A stretch of 64,000 nt of DNA from Setomelanomma holmii (taxonomy: Eukaryota; Ascomycota; Dothideomycetes; Pleosporales; Phaeosphaeriaceae), in contig ML978207.1 of NCBI GenBank assembly GCA_010015745.1, forward strand, positions 62,001 through 126,000. Reading direction: 5' to 3'. Within the stretch, counting starts at the first letter, position 1. Each line of letters starts with the position of its first letter. Position numbers and translations under genes: made by a program. This document shows, one piece after another, positions 22,294 through 33,551 of the stretch. The notes beneath the pieces are model-generated. The model did no database searches. It was not told the origin of the DNA and saw only the letters and a list, made by a program, of their open reading frames with translations.

Positions 22294-23766
22294 ATGAATA
22301 AACTACCGGATGAGCTCAAATTATGGATCGCAGAATTCATTCCGTACGAGTACCTTCCTGGCTACCGCTTAGCTGATACGAAGTCCGCGGAAATTAGTGC
22401 TTCGAAATTGTTTCGCCATCTCGTTTTTCACGCAAGTCACACGAGTTTTGCTCGAATTCATCCTATATCCGCACATCCCAAGTTGAGCGAGCACGTCCGG
22501 ACAATAGTTTGGGATGCAAACGTGTAGAATGTGGGCACCCATATCGCAAATGTGGCAGATTTCCGGAGATTCGTGCAGCTTCATTCAAGGTCGCCTTCAC
22601 GTCGCTGTCTAGCCATTGAACAGATGCTGCTCCAGCTTCTGTCCACAGATCCATCAGCAGGTGTAGCAGCTTTAAGCGATGCAGTCGAATTCGAGGTGTA
22701 TCGCCAATGGACGAACTATCACGATGCTACCAGAGAGGAGATCGAGGTGCTGACACAGAAGCTGACAGCTCTCAACATGAAGTCCATACTTGCCAAATTC
22801 ATCAATCTCAATGCAATCAGACTCGTCAATGGCGCGTACCAGATACATAATGGCAAGCTATCAAAATATTCGCCCGTAGCAACACGCCACGAAGACTTGC
22901 TACCGACTCGCAGAGGTACAGCGGTCTCGACGCGGGGCGAAGGTCTCTGGAATTTACATCTTCCAACGGGCCTGCCCGCTCACCATGCGTTTGAGCAGAC
23001 TTTGATGGCTGCATTCGAACAGACTACGGTAGCCGCACTCGGGAACCTGGAAGAGCTGGAGGTCAACCATCTGTCGTGGAGGAGCTTCGAACCGGGTATT
23101 CTTTTCGGCGACCGATTTCACGATGTCACCTCCAAGTGCAACAGGCTCACGAACCTCGATTTGACAATTACTGTATCGACTAGCAGAAACTCCAACCGGT
23201 ATAATGATATCCGTGCTTGCATGTCGATATTGGGCCATGGTGTGTTGAGAAGCTTCATTGCAGGCCTCAAGTCGCTCCGAAAGCTGCGGATCGCCATCCC
23301 GTTTGACCACATCTACTACTGCGGCGCCGTCGACCTTGCTACCATCTTGTCCCACAACAAGTCCGGTCTCCAAAGCCTGTCGCTCGAGCACATCGCGAGT
23401 GACCCGCATTACATTACTACCTGTCTTGCGAGGAATCAGGGAAGCCTTCGCCACATCAACTTTCGAGGCATATTCCTTGACCCTGCCGGATCTTGGGTCC
23501 AAGTCCTCGGTAACTTTCAACCGAACTCTTCTCTCCGGACCGCCACGTTTACTGGTTACCTGTGCGATGCTGCGTATGTAGACGCTGATGACTATCCGCC
23601 ACCGTCCCTCGGGAGTTATGAATATGGCAACGAGGATGGGTGGGATCTGGATGCTGACACGAATCTGGCAGCTGCTCTCGGAAGGTACATGGTTGAAGGT
23701 GGACCGTGTCCGCTACATCACAACAGCAAGGATGTGGTGTTGAACAATATTGTGGCTCCTATTTGA
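22294..23766 (+). pseudogene. F-box-like protein gene with one in-frame stop
   Basis: The ATG at 22294 begins MNKLPDELKLWIAEFIPYEY, a typical fungal F-box-like opening (LPxELxxxI). The frame runs 77 codons to TAG at 22525-22527, then continues in the same frame for 413 more codons to the stop at 23766. The downstream part has leucine-rich segments (LGNLEELEVNHLSWRSF, GLKSLRKLRIAIPF, GLQSLSLEHIA), as in fungal F-box proteins with loose LRR-like C-terminal halves. No plausible intron removes the stop: the available GT/AG pairs are too short or out of phase. The lesion could be a recent pseudogenising mutation or a sequence error. If intact it would be an SCF ubiquitin-ligase substrate adaptor by family analogy. 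Confidence 0.62.
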
Positions 23767-24711
23767 ACTTAGGTCAGGGAGAGGATTCATGGCATGGGCG
23801 ATGTCGGACGACTTGGACATGCACGATCCATAGATATGAAGAAGTGCGCTTTCACTCTATCATACGATGAGGTGGGTAAGGTAGAGATATTCTTTCTTCC
23901 AAGAACCGCTATGCGACCAATCAATTCGTTCTTTTCAACGTCCAACTCAGCCACTCCTCCCCATGATACACGCACATCCTTCAACAATCCAGCTGAGCCA
24001 ATTCTTCACACATTCTCGGCCTCCATTCACCACTTCTTCCTTGACGCACCAGCCCACGCACAAGCCAGCACCATCAAGGAAAAAGCATTCTTTGCGCCAA
24101 CATCCCGATAGTGCAATAGGACGAGCACAGCGTCACCAGCTCGCACGTCAAGCGCACCGCAGCCAGGCGACCTTGGTTCTAAAAAATACAACCCAGAAGG
24201 ATACAAGGCTCGTAAGCCAGGTTCGAGGTTTCAAACTCGAAAGAACAAATACTACATCTGAATCTCAGCCGTGATGGCAAAGGGAAGATGGGGAGTCGGG
24301 ATGAGGGCGAGGGAGGAGAGGGTTATATAGGTGCTGGTGGAATCAGGCAGATGTGGAAGCGTGACTGCACGTGAGATTGGAGCCTTCACACCAATCTTCT
24401 ACCATGATAGGCAGGCTCACAATTGAAACACGTAACAGATAGCACCTCAAACACCTACATACCGATCGAGTAGAGCCATTTGTGAACCTAAAAACCCCTG
24501 ACGATGTCCGGTACGGAGACGCGAGTGCTGGTAAGGTTGACTGTACCTGCCACTTTCACAGCCACGAAGTGGGGCTATGCATCTCAGCCTGGCGAACATC
24601 GCACCTCACAACTCGAACCTCGAACCAACTTCACATCTTTATCGTCGACAGTCCCCACAACCAGCACTGTATCACTAGCGGGCTGCTGTCTGTGCATACC
24701 TCAAACACAAC
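23767..24711. other. Intergenic region, no gene recognised
   Basis: Overlapping frames at 23794-24274 have Pro/His/Thr-rich translations without motif or splice logic. A GGTTCGAGG near 24221 recalls a tRNA B box, but no cloverleaf can be drawn around it. The 200 bp before 24712 are the probable promoter of the HeLo gene. Confidence 0.35.
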
Positions 24712-26886
24712 ATGGAAGCCGCTGGCCTAGCAGTTGGAGTTGCAGCCTTGTTCACCACCTGCAACGAATGTTTAGACATCGTGTTCGCCGCCCAAAACTT
24801 CGCCAGAGACTTTGAAGTGCTCAATACTGCCTTTCAGCAACAGCGCTTACGCTTCTCACTGTGGGGTGAGGGCGTCGGACTGACAACCAGTGCTGGCGAC
24901 GACAAAATTCCCAATCCGAAGCCGAAGGATCTGGGATCAGAGGACATCAGATGAATCATCTTGAGGTCGCTTTTCGTCCATACAGCATCTCCTTCGCCGC
25001 TTCAAAGTCTACGATGCAAAGTATGGGCTCAGAAACAACGCCACACTCAGCTTGATAAACGTCAGCGGACAGCTTGCCTTCGAGGACACGTTCTCGAAAT
25101 TGACGAGCCGTGATCAAAAGCAAAAGAGCTTCAGGGCTGTCACAAAATGGGCTGTATTTGATGGAGAGAAGATCAAAGATACTGTCAACTCGTTACAAGA
25201 GCTCATCGATGGGCTGGTAGCCATTTCCGAACAATTGGAGACTCTACGAGGACAGAGCGATAAAGCAAGCGACAGTGCCAGATGTACTCTCTCAGTCAGT
25301 GTCAACACACTCTGTAGACCCGGAGCAGCAGGTCTTGAACGAGCTCCATCGGGCGTTTCTCGCCAGATGGAAGCTCCAGACTTACCGAGCTCGATGGAGA
25401 CATTCTTCACCGCTACGTCTGCTCTAACATTACCCTTCGAATACGCTCCGATCAAAGCGCCGGCAGAAGGAAATACGATTGGCGGTCACGCGATCATACA
25501 AGCTTCAGTAGATGATGATAACTCGTCGTCTCCGGACTCCATCTCGACATACGAATCAACAGCGTCCTCAAACGCCTCTAATGTCTTCGTGCGAGAGGCT
25601 CTTGGGCAAGCGAGCTTTGCGACTATGGCCGCCACTGAAGATATCCTGGACAGTCCCTGGACCGCAACAGTGATTCCAACTACCCCACGAGATTTCGCTG
25701 ACATGTTCCTGACGACCAGTACGATCTTCATCCGGCATGCTGAAGCCGCTGCACTTGGCAATCTGAACCTCGAGATCTTCACATCTGGTTGCGATGAGGG
25801 CGGAGGAAAAAGAAGATACCTATGTCTGTTCCATCTTCGCATGCACGACCTCTCTACAAGGAAGTTCTCGCTGAGAAGGTACTGCAGAAATTCCGGGCGT
25901 GAAGTATGTCATTCCTTGCTCAAGAAGCCTGTCAGATCTCGCATCAGGAGGTCGTACAACACAATATCGCGGCGAAGTAGTGGTATTCACTCTACCGGAT
26001 CCGACATTGAGACTGCTGCCCGTGACCTCCGCGGTACATCGCGGTCATCGCGGACTTCAATTTATTCATGGTTCAAGAGGCGCAGTTCCCGCTCGTCACA
26101 TTTGTCTGGAGGTGAAAGCGATCTGGAGCATCCAGAAGACGAAGAAACGTACCCGGACGTGTCGGCTACAAAAACGTCGCGCAAGATTATCAACTAGAAT
26201 TTTCAAGCTATGCTCAAGTCGATCTCGAAAGGCGTGGCTTCCTTAACAAGAAGTTGTATGTTTGCGAATATTGGGGAAAGGACTATTCCTGGAAACGCGT
26301 TCCGCTAGGCTCAGGACATGCGTTCTCCCTGAGAGCTAGTGGAGGACATCAGTCGTTGGCGATCATCTGCCCACGAGAATCAAGCGAAACTAACAACAAG
26401 CCTTCTTCCAGCGCGTCTGAGCCTTGGATTCCACAGTGCCAGATGAGAATTTTAGATGAGGCGATCCTGAATTCTGAAACTGACATCTCCGAGTAGGCAC
26501 ATCCCCCCTTCCCCCCCGCTCATAATGTCTTGCTTTATTGAATTCTCCATAGCGTCTTGCTTGCTACTGGCGTCATCGCGCTAGTCGACAATGCCATTAG
26601 GACTGTTGGAGAGCCTCGGCTCTGCAGCTCAATAAGGACGACACAGCCGGAGACGGCTCCGCAACTTCCCACTGTATATCAAGGTCCCCATGGTGGCGCT
26701 GCAATGGAATCAGAGCGTGCCGACCGAGCGAACAGACTAGATAAGATACCGCGGCGTCGGTCTGGTATCTCAAACGCGATTACCTCCAGCAGAGAGTTTT
26801 GGCATCACGAAGTCGCCAGATCCGAGACACGCCCGACGTTTCGCAAGAGCGAATCCTTAAGGGCGGTTTCTACATGGACTGATTAG
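24712..26886 (+). pseudogene. Decayed HeLo-domain gene (HET-S/prion-inhibition type N-terminus)
   Basis: The ATG at 24712 starts MEAAGLAVGVAALFTTCNEC, and with FAAQNFARDFEVLNTAFQQQ and LRFSLWGEGVGL it is a clear HeLo-type N-terminal domain, the alpha-helical module of fungal allorecognition and NLR-associated cell-death proteins. The gene is broken: TGA at 24952-24954; a frame change about 20 nt later, after which the helix continues in the second frame through 25052-26197; and another frame change at about 26190-26200, after which coding continues in frame to 26492. A well-formed intron (GTAGGC 26493 to TAG 26552) then leads to a last exon 26553-26886. The long middle is Ser-rich with a basic Arg/Ser stretch (RTSIYSWFKRRSSRSSHLSG). 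At least three lesions make loss of function very likely. Confidence 0.78.
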
Positions 26887-27266
26887 CCTAGAACACTTCT
26901 CAGGACTTAGACGCTATACAGGGCTCTAGTTTTCCCTGATTGATGGGATTGGGTTTAGTGGTCGGCAGAGTGATATGCTGTGACAAGACATGTCAGGTAA
27001 GTCGAATGCTACTTCAAGGAGTTTAAAGAAGATGTGGCACATGAACCGGTCATAATTGCTCTCTCCGAGGCTTCAGTATAAATATGTCCATGACACTTTT
27101 GAGCTATGATAATGCTGAAGACACGTTGTGCATATAAAGGTGTAGGGGGCGCGCACAGAGAAGGCAATCGCGTCAGGCGGCAGGGTTCCGCCGCAACGGT
27201 CTTGCATCACCGAAGACCGCCGCAGCTCACCACCACCATTCCACGCGGCTTGCCCGCACACCCACA
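26887..27266. other. Intergenic region upstream of the DENND11-like gene
   Basis: These 380 bp hold the probable promoter of the gene at 27267. No coding feature is seen. Confidence 0.4.
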
Positions 27267-29000
27267 ATGTCTACCTCGACGAATTCGAGCGCGACAGATG
27301 TCGACTCTGGCGTCAATGCGGCGCCTAAAATCGAAGCCCTCTTTTTGATCCGCTTCGACAAGAAGGTCGGGTACGTTATGCGATAATCCGCGGCCTCAGC
27401 ACCTCCATGGAAGCTGACGCCTCATAGCTACACAATCGCTTGGAAGCGCACAACGACCGATATACCGCTCGAAAATGCCGTCGAATTCAAATCTCTGCCG
27501 TCGGGCCTACACTCGCTACAGTCCGACCTGGTCTACTTTACACATGAGGGCTATGCCGGCCTAAGCGCATTCGCTAGAGGCAATGCGAGTGAAGAGGATC
27601 GTAATGCCAACCTTGTCTCTGTCGGTATACTTGCGCGACGAGATGGTCCGTATGGTCGGTTAGGCAGAGGATGGTTGCTTGCAGGCCGATTGGAGAAGAT
27701 CGCTGCTTCGCTGGCTGAAGATTCGAATGCCCTGACACCGCTGGAAGAGTTCTGGGAGGAGCAGACATTGCATGCAAAGTCTCATGGCGAGGCTTCGAAC
27801 GGTACAGAGGGCAAGGGACACAGCCGGGCTCGCGCCATATCAACAGTGTCAGCAGTCACGAAGGACGACGAGCGGTTACCAGAGTACCACCCAGCGTTGG
27901 CGATACTACAGTATATTGACGTCTTTGGTCCGCTGATATTCAGGCTACAACAAGCAGCGCTTCTGCGGAAGAGGATGCTGTTTGTTGGGCATCCACCAGT
28001 GCGCGCAATGTGCGAGTTTGGTATGCTCAAATACTGCCCCGATGCATGCTGAAGCTGACCTGGCACAGTATATATCCTTTCCATACTTAGTAGCTTGTCT
28101 GCTCGCGACTCTGAGCTGCTTCTACCCGGCACCGAAAGCCTTACCCGTCTACCTACCCTTTTTTCTATCGGCGTGCACGACATACCCTCTCTCGAAGCAC
28201 CACGGCATGGCGGACACACACCAGGCAACGAAGACGCCGAAGGTTGGGCAGCTTGCACAACTGATGAGATCATTGCGACGAAGACGAAGCTGTACGATAT
28301 CATCGTCGAACTACCACAAACACACCAAACACCCTCGCAACAACGACGGTGGCCGCGAATTCGGACGAGCGATGGCAGCCTAATCAAAGCAAGCCAGCGC
28401 GACGTTGCACGATACAAGCTGCTACACAAGGAGCTGTTCAAGCACCGTAACGGGTCCCAGTGTGCGCCAGACGCCTATGCAGACGAGGAAGAGGATGAGG
28501 GAGCGCCATTAATATCGCGCGACGAAGTAGATGCGAAGCGTGCTGATGACGACTACAACGAGGCATACGACGACACAGTGGTCGAACCTATGACGTGGAC
28601 GCGACTCGCATACTTGGGCTTCATGTGGTGGGCATCAGCAGGCGAGAAGGACGCATACATCACCGCGGAGCGCGACAACGATCGCGAGCTGATTGGAGAT
28701 CTGGCAGAGTATTCGCAGTCAGTCGAGACGGCTATCATCGCATACTTTCACCGGCAATCATCACTGCTCATACAAACGCTGTCCCAACTCATTGAGGGCG
28801 ACAGAGAAGAAAACGGCGACGAGGAAGAAGGAGAGGCGCTGGTCATTGACCGAACGGAGCTGTCCAGGCTGGGACTGGACACGTGGAGCGAAGCCGACAG
28901 AGCGTTTGTGCAAGAGTTTGGTACTCTGTACTTTGGAAGGAGAGTGGAGGTCAGAGGTAATGAGGTGGATTGCTGTGGGCTTAGGGTACCCGTCTTCTGA
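27267..29000 (+). CDS. DENND11/LCHN-like (DUF4484) protein
   Basis: Exons 27267-27370, 27428-28020 and 28069-29000 total 1,629 nt (542 aa), phases consistent. Near the N-terminus are ALFLIRFDKKVGYTIAWKR, VEFKSLPSGLHSLQSDLVYF and the Tyr/Gly-rich GPYGRLGRGW, which I recognise from fungal DUF4484 proteins with a DENN-type module related to human DENND11 (LCHN). The central part has HPALAILQYIDVFGPLIFRL and KRMLFVGHPPVRAMCEFVYI; the C-terminal half is the DUF4484 region (TKLYDIIVELP, WTRLAYLGFMWWASAGEKDA). DENN modules generally act on Rab-type GTPases in membrane traffic; the specific role here is unknown. The start is set by MSTSTNSSATDVDS, with the first intron 35 codons later. Confidence 0.85.
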
Positions 29001-29126
29001 GGCAATGCATAACGGGGCAGGCTCCCTCATTCGCACCAGCATACTATTCAAGGCTTGTGAGGCCACGATGGCGTAAGTGTGCAGTTGCTTGTCGTACGGC
29101 AAAAGTCGTCCTGAAGACTAGTGCTT

Positions 29127-29228
29127 GTGCCTGAATGCGTTCGTATTGGCATTGCCGGGATGGCGGGTGGTGGGCTCAAATGTTCGTGAAGCTGCCTCGT
29201 GCCTGAATGCGTTCGTACCGGCATTGCC
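29127..29228. repeat. Two 30-bp direct repeats, 72-bp spacing
   Basis: Copies at 29127-29156 and 29199-29228 share GTGCCTGAATGCGTTCGTA and GGCATTGCC, differing only at two central bases (TT versus CC). They lie in the intergenic region upstream of LEU4. The function, if any, is unknown; a small duplication is the simplest explanation. Confidence 0.75.
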
Positions 29229-29398
29229 CATTCGCACCACGATGGCATTCTAGTCCTGCTTCAGGATGACTAGTAGCGCGATGTTCCCAGCATCACGGCA
29301 CTCACGATGCACGAAATGTCCGTCAGACGTGCTGGGTTCGTACACAATCAAAATAGTGGTCGTTCATTCGCTATGCGTGAATACCCGCGCCTTTGGTG

Positions 29399-29408
29399 CC
29401 GAATTCGG
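29399..29408. promoter_or_regulatory. Candidate Leu3/LeuB binding site (CCG-N4-CGG)
   Basis: The palindrome CCGAATTCGG fits the CCG-N4-CGG consensus bound by the Zn2Cys6 regulator Leu3 (LeuB in Aspergillus), which controls LEU4 in other fungi. It sits 253 bp upstream of the LEU4 ATG. A TGAGTC at about 29512 matches six of seven bases of the Gcn4/CpcA core. The Leu3 core has only six fixed bases, so chance occurrence is possible. Confidence 0.5.
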
Positions 29409-29660
29409 ACCCCGCAAAATAGTTCTGGTCCCCCGCCCGCGTCATACCGCGATGGCTGCTTAGTATCACCGAGCACGCGCATTTTTCCTGTGATTCATAC
29501 TTTACGTGGTGTGAGTCTACGTCTAGAATTGCGACCTCTTTGTCTCTCACATACCCTGCGCCTATTTCGTTCCTTCCCAACCTCGACCATTCATAACGAC
29601 GCACTGCGCACCACAGCGGAATTGCGCCGCTAAAAGAAAAGTTCGTCTTCACAAGCCAAG

Positions 29661-31659
29661 ATGCCGATGCTCAAGGATCCGTCAAAAAAGTACAAGAAGT
29701 TTCAGCCATTGCACCTCCCAGACAGGTCATGGCCGAGCAAGACGATTGACAGGCCGCCGCGGTGGCTGTCAACAGACTTGCGCGATGGAAACCAGAGCTT
29801 GGTCGATCCCATGGTAAGTCTGCGCGCAGTCCTCGTTCTCGCACCACCACCAACACAGCACACAGGACGGCCAGCAAAAATGGGACTACTTTCAGATGCT
29901 CGTCAAGCTCGGCTACAAGGAAATCGAAGTCTCCTTCCCCTCCGCCTCGCAGACCGACTTCGACTTCACACAACGCCTGATCCAAACGCCCGGCATCGTT
30001 CCAGATGATGTGTGGGTGCAGGTCCTCTCGCCATGTCGCAAAGAACTCATCCGCCGTACCGTCGACTCCCTCAAGGGCGCAAGGAAGGCCATCCTCCACC
30101 TCTACCTTGCGACGAGTCCATGCTTCCAGCAGATCGTCTTCAACATGAACGACGAGGAGACAGTGGGCCTGGCGGTTGAGTGCACAAAGTACGCGCGATC
30201 GATAACGAAGGACGACCCTGCGCAAAAGGACACAGAATGGGCATACGAGTTCTCGCCAGAGACCTTCTCAGATTCGTCGCCAGAGTTTGTAATCAAGGTG
30301 TGCGAGGCAGTCAAGACAGCATGGGAGCCCAGCGTCGCGAACCCCCTCATCTTCAACCTGCCTGCGACCGTCGAGATGGCCACGCCAAACGTATACGCCG
30401 ACCAGATCGAGTACTTCTGCAAGAATATTACCGAGCGCGAGAAGATTTGCGTCTCTCTGCACCCACACAACGACCGAGGATGCGCAGTCGCCGCGGCAGA
30501 ACTGGCGCAAATGGCTGGTGCGGACAGAGTAGAAGGCACGCTGTTTGGCAACGGCGAGCGCACTGGGAACGTTGACCTCGTCACGCTTGGCCTGAACCTC
30601 TACACACAAGGAATCCACCCAGGCATCGACTTCTCGGATCTCAAATCAGTCATCGACATGGTGGAGACCTGCAACAAGATCCCAGTACACCCGCGTGCAC
30701 CATACGGCGGCCAGCTCGTCGTCTGCGCCTTTAGCGGCTCACATCAGGACGCCATCAAGAAGGGCTTCCAGAAACGCACCAAGGAGGGCGCTGACCACGA
30801 GAGCCGCTGGCAGATTCCCTACCTCCCCCTCGATCCCCGCGACATTGGCCGCACATACGAAGCCATCATCCGCGTCAACTCTCAAAGTGGCAAGGGCGGC
30901 GTCGCCTGGATCATCCAGCGACAGCTCGAACTCGACCTGCCGCGCGGTCTGCAAGTCGCCTTCTCCAAGATTGTGCAAAAAGAGACCGACATGTTGGGCC
31001 GCGAGCTACGCCCCACGGAGATTACTGCCCTGTTTGAGGAAGCATACCACCTCAAGCGCAACCCGAGGTTCTCCCTCATCGACTACGAAATCACGGCCGA
31101 TCGATCGAAATCGCCTGCGCCGCCGCAGGAGGGCAGGACAGCCAAGTCTGGCAATCTGCGCCGTATATTCAAGGGTGTGATTGAGATTGATGGTGTTGAG
31201 CACCAGCTACGGGGGACTGGCAACGGTGCCTTGTCGTCTCTTGTCGATGCGCTGAGGGGTCTTGGTATTGAGCTGGATGTTGTGGATTACAACGAGCACA
31301 CTATTGGTACAAGTAAGGACGCGAAGGCTGCGACGTATATCGGCTGCACGTCGGCACAGTCGAGTGTTAAGGTGTGGGGTGTGGCTATCCATCAGGATGT
31401 CGTTCAGGCGTCGCTGATTGCCTTGTTGAGCGCAGCGTCTTCGGTAAGTTGTGTCACAACCACTTGAAGCAATATATCAAGCTGACTCTTCTAGTTCCTG
31501 AACTCAAGACCCTCGACACCGATCCCGTTCCGCCCTAAGAGATCGAATACAATCGAAATTCCGAGCCCAGAGTCGAGTCCGACAAGGCGCAATTTGGTGG
31601 ATAAGCTGGAGGCTGCAGTAAACGGAGATCATGCAGATGTGAAGGGTGCCGGTGTGTAA
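29661..31659 (+). CDS. LEU4: 2-isopropylmalate synthase
   Basis: Exons 29661-29813, 29866-31443 and 31495-31659 total 1,896 nt (631 aa). The enzyme condenses acetyl-CoA with 2-oxoisovalerate, the first committed step of leucine synthesis. Signature motifs: RWLSTDLRDGNQSLVDPM (catalytic Arg-Asp of the HMGL-like barrel), SLHPHNDRGCAVAAAEL (metal-binding His residues) and GTLFGNGERTGNVDLVTLGL. The C-terminal LeuA regulatory domain, site of leucine feedback in the family, lies around 455-590 (GVIEIDGVEHQLRGTGNGAL). There is no long N-terminal extension, so mitochondrial targeting is not obvious. The start ATG follows GCCAAG. Regulation by Leu3/CpcA is suggested by the upstream CCG-N4-CGG and TGAGTC. 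Confidence 0.97.
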
Positions 31660-32184
31660 AAGAAAGATTTACCAAAACCTGAGCGTGGTAATTACATTAT
31701 TTGGACTGCATACTTCGCGTTGGGCATTGGGACATGTGATACAGGAGTTGAGATCACGAAAAGCACCATGTAGTTCTTCGATATTTACAACCATACACTA
31801 TAATACCAAAAGCTCCAACACTTGAAATTAAGCTGCACGTCGAAATATGAGTACTCCAACCTAACATGTCCGACATCGGCAACGGTCTTACTACACGCTT
31901 CTAACGCTTATCTACGGCTTTCGAGGTGGGTCAAATACCACTCCATACCAGCGCAAGGGCTTAGGTGCTATCGGACATCAACACACTAAGGATCACGACT
32001 GCTGCCTCGAAGTCCACGACATCTGCCTTTTCTCCAGCTCCAGGTCCAATCCCCAGCTCCAACTCTACGTTCAACCCCAACTATCGTGACTATATCTTAC
32101 CCGTCCTCGCATCCAGTAAGCGACCTCACCAACGCCATTCTTCAGTACCCTTCTTGCCATCCCCGAGAAAATTTTAAAGCCAAT
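31660..32184. other. Intergenic region between LEU4 and the DUF1989 gene
   Basis: These 525 bp hold the LEU4 3' UTR and the promoter of the next gene. No gene is seen. The last 150 bp before 32185 are C-rich, as in many fungal 5' leaders. Confidence 0.4.
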
Positions 32185-33307
32185 ATGTCGAAAGAAATCC
32201 CCCCAGCGCCCGCATATTTCCCCACCTCGGCGGACTCACCACTCCATCCACCGAAAGAAGTCTACGAGCGAGTAAAAGCGCTGAGCGAGAAAGAGCTAGT
32301 CAAGACGCAAGACTTTATCATCCCGCCGCGCAGCGGAAAAGCATGGAAAGTGGGCAAGGGACAGATTTGGAGATTGAGTACGCCTGAAGGACCGCAGGTA
32401 TGTTTCAGTCAACTATTCTGTATTGTTCACCGTCGACGGAGATGATACTCTGGCAATTGGAGGACAAATGAAGCGTGTCAGAGTACACGACCAGGAATGA
32501 ATACGCAAGCCGCAAAAGTGGTAATATCTGGTAATACATTTACTAAACACCAAATAGGTTGGAGATTTGAACATCTGGAACCAGCATGATCCGCGCGAGC
32601 ATTTCTGGGCCGCACGTACGAGACAGTTGCAAGGCAGCCATATGATCGAGGGCGATCGGCTCTGGTCCAACCTGCCATTTATGAGGCCATTGTGCGGAAT
32701 CATTCGAGACAACTGTCTCCTATCCGACGGGCCAGGCGATGGTGTCAGTGGCGCCGGCAAAAATGGAGGCAGAGAGGACAAAAGGGATGAACGAGGCAGT
32801 TTAACAAAATGGGGCGGTCGATGCCACGACCTACTCGGAACGCGCTGCGATCCGTACATCGGTCACATGTTGACAGGCGCATCGTACGACTACCACTGCC
32901 ACTCCAACCTCGTCCGGTCGATCCTGCCCTTCGGCCTAACGGAGTTCGACGTGCATGATGTCCTAAATGTATTCCAAATCACGGGACTCGACTCCCAAGG
33001 CAGGTATTTCATGGAAGCTAGCCCGGCGACTAGGGACTCGTTCATCGATTTTCTCGCAGAGCAGGACTTGTTGTGTGCGCTGAGTACGTGTCCAGGCGGC
33101 GATCTGAGTGCGTGGGGATGGCATCAGGCGGACGAGAGCGTTGTAGGCGAGGGCCCGGATATGAAGAGTACGTGTCGGCCCATCAGGGTCGAGGTGTGGG
33201 ATATTGCTGGGAATATTGAGGGCAAGGTGTTGAATGGGTGGAGGGAGGCGGAGAGGAGTGGGTATAAGGGGTGTCATGGGATGGAGGTGCCGGACGGGGA
33301 GAGGTAA
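32185..33307 (+). CDS. DUF1989 (urea carboxylase-associated family) protein
   Basis: Exons 32185-32397 and 32558-33307 total 963 nt (320 aa). The intron is long for this locus (160 nt), with TACTAAAC before the AAATAG acceptor. Motifs of the DUF1989 / urea carboxylase-associated fold: FIIPPRSGKAWKVGKGQIWR, GDLNIWNQHDPREHFWAART, DLLGTRCDPY, CHSNLVRSILPFGL and the later PGGDLSAWGW. In bacteria the family lies next to urea or guanidine carboxylase genes. Its fungal members are uncharacterised, so a role in nitrogen metabolism is inference. It is convergent with the glutamate decarboxylase gene (244 bp between stops). Confidence 0.85.
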
Positions 33308-33551
33308 GACGGGACTTGGGGCGGAGTTTAGGGAGGGACTGAGAGGATGAAGAATGGAGCGATGTGGAAGTTGGCTGTGAGCAAGGAAGTCAATGGATCT
33401 GACGTGCTTTTCAAATGTTCCTTTTCATGATGGACGTTTGAATCGTCATATCGTTATTTCCTTTTCGTATACCAGCATCAATACCTGACGCACACTGCCT
33501 CGCCCACAAAGCCCATGAGCGAGCGTAACTTCCATTCCATTCCACGAAGAC

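Noticed and set aside
24190..24250. tRNA-like B box (GGTTCGAGG)
   Set aside because: No acceptor stem, A box or anticodon arm can be drawn in the surrounding 90 bases.
24950..25000. An intron explaining the HeLo stop and frame change
   Set aside because: The interval is about 25 nt, too short for an intron, and the helix pattern continues across it.
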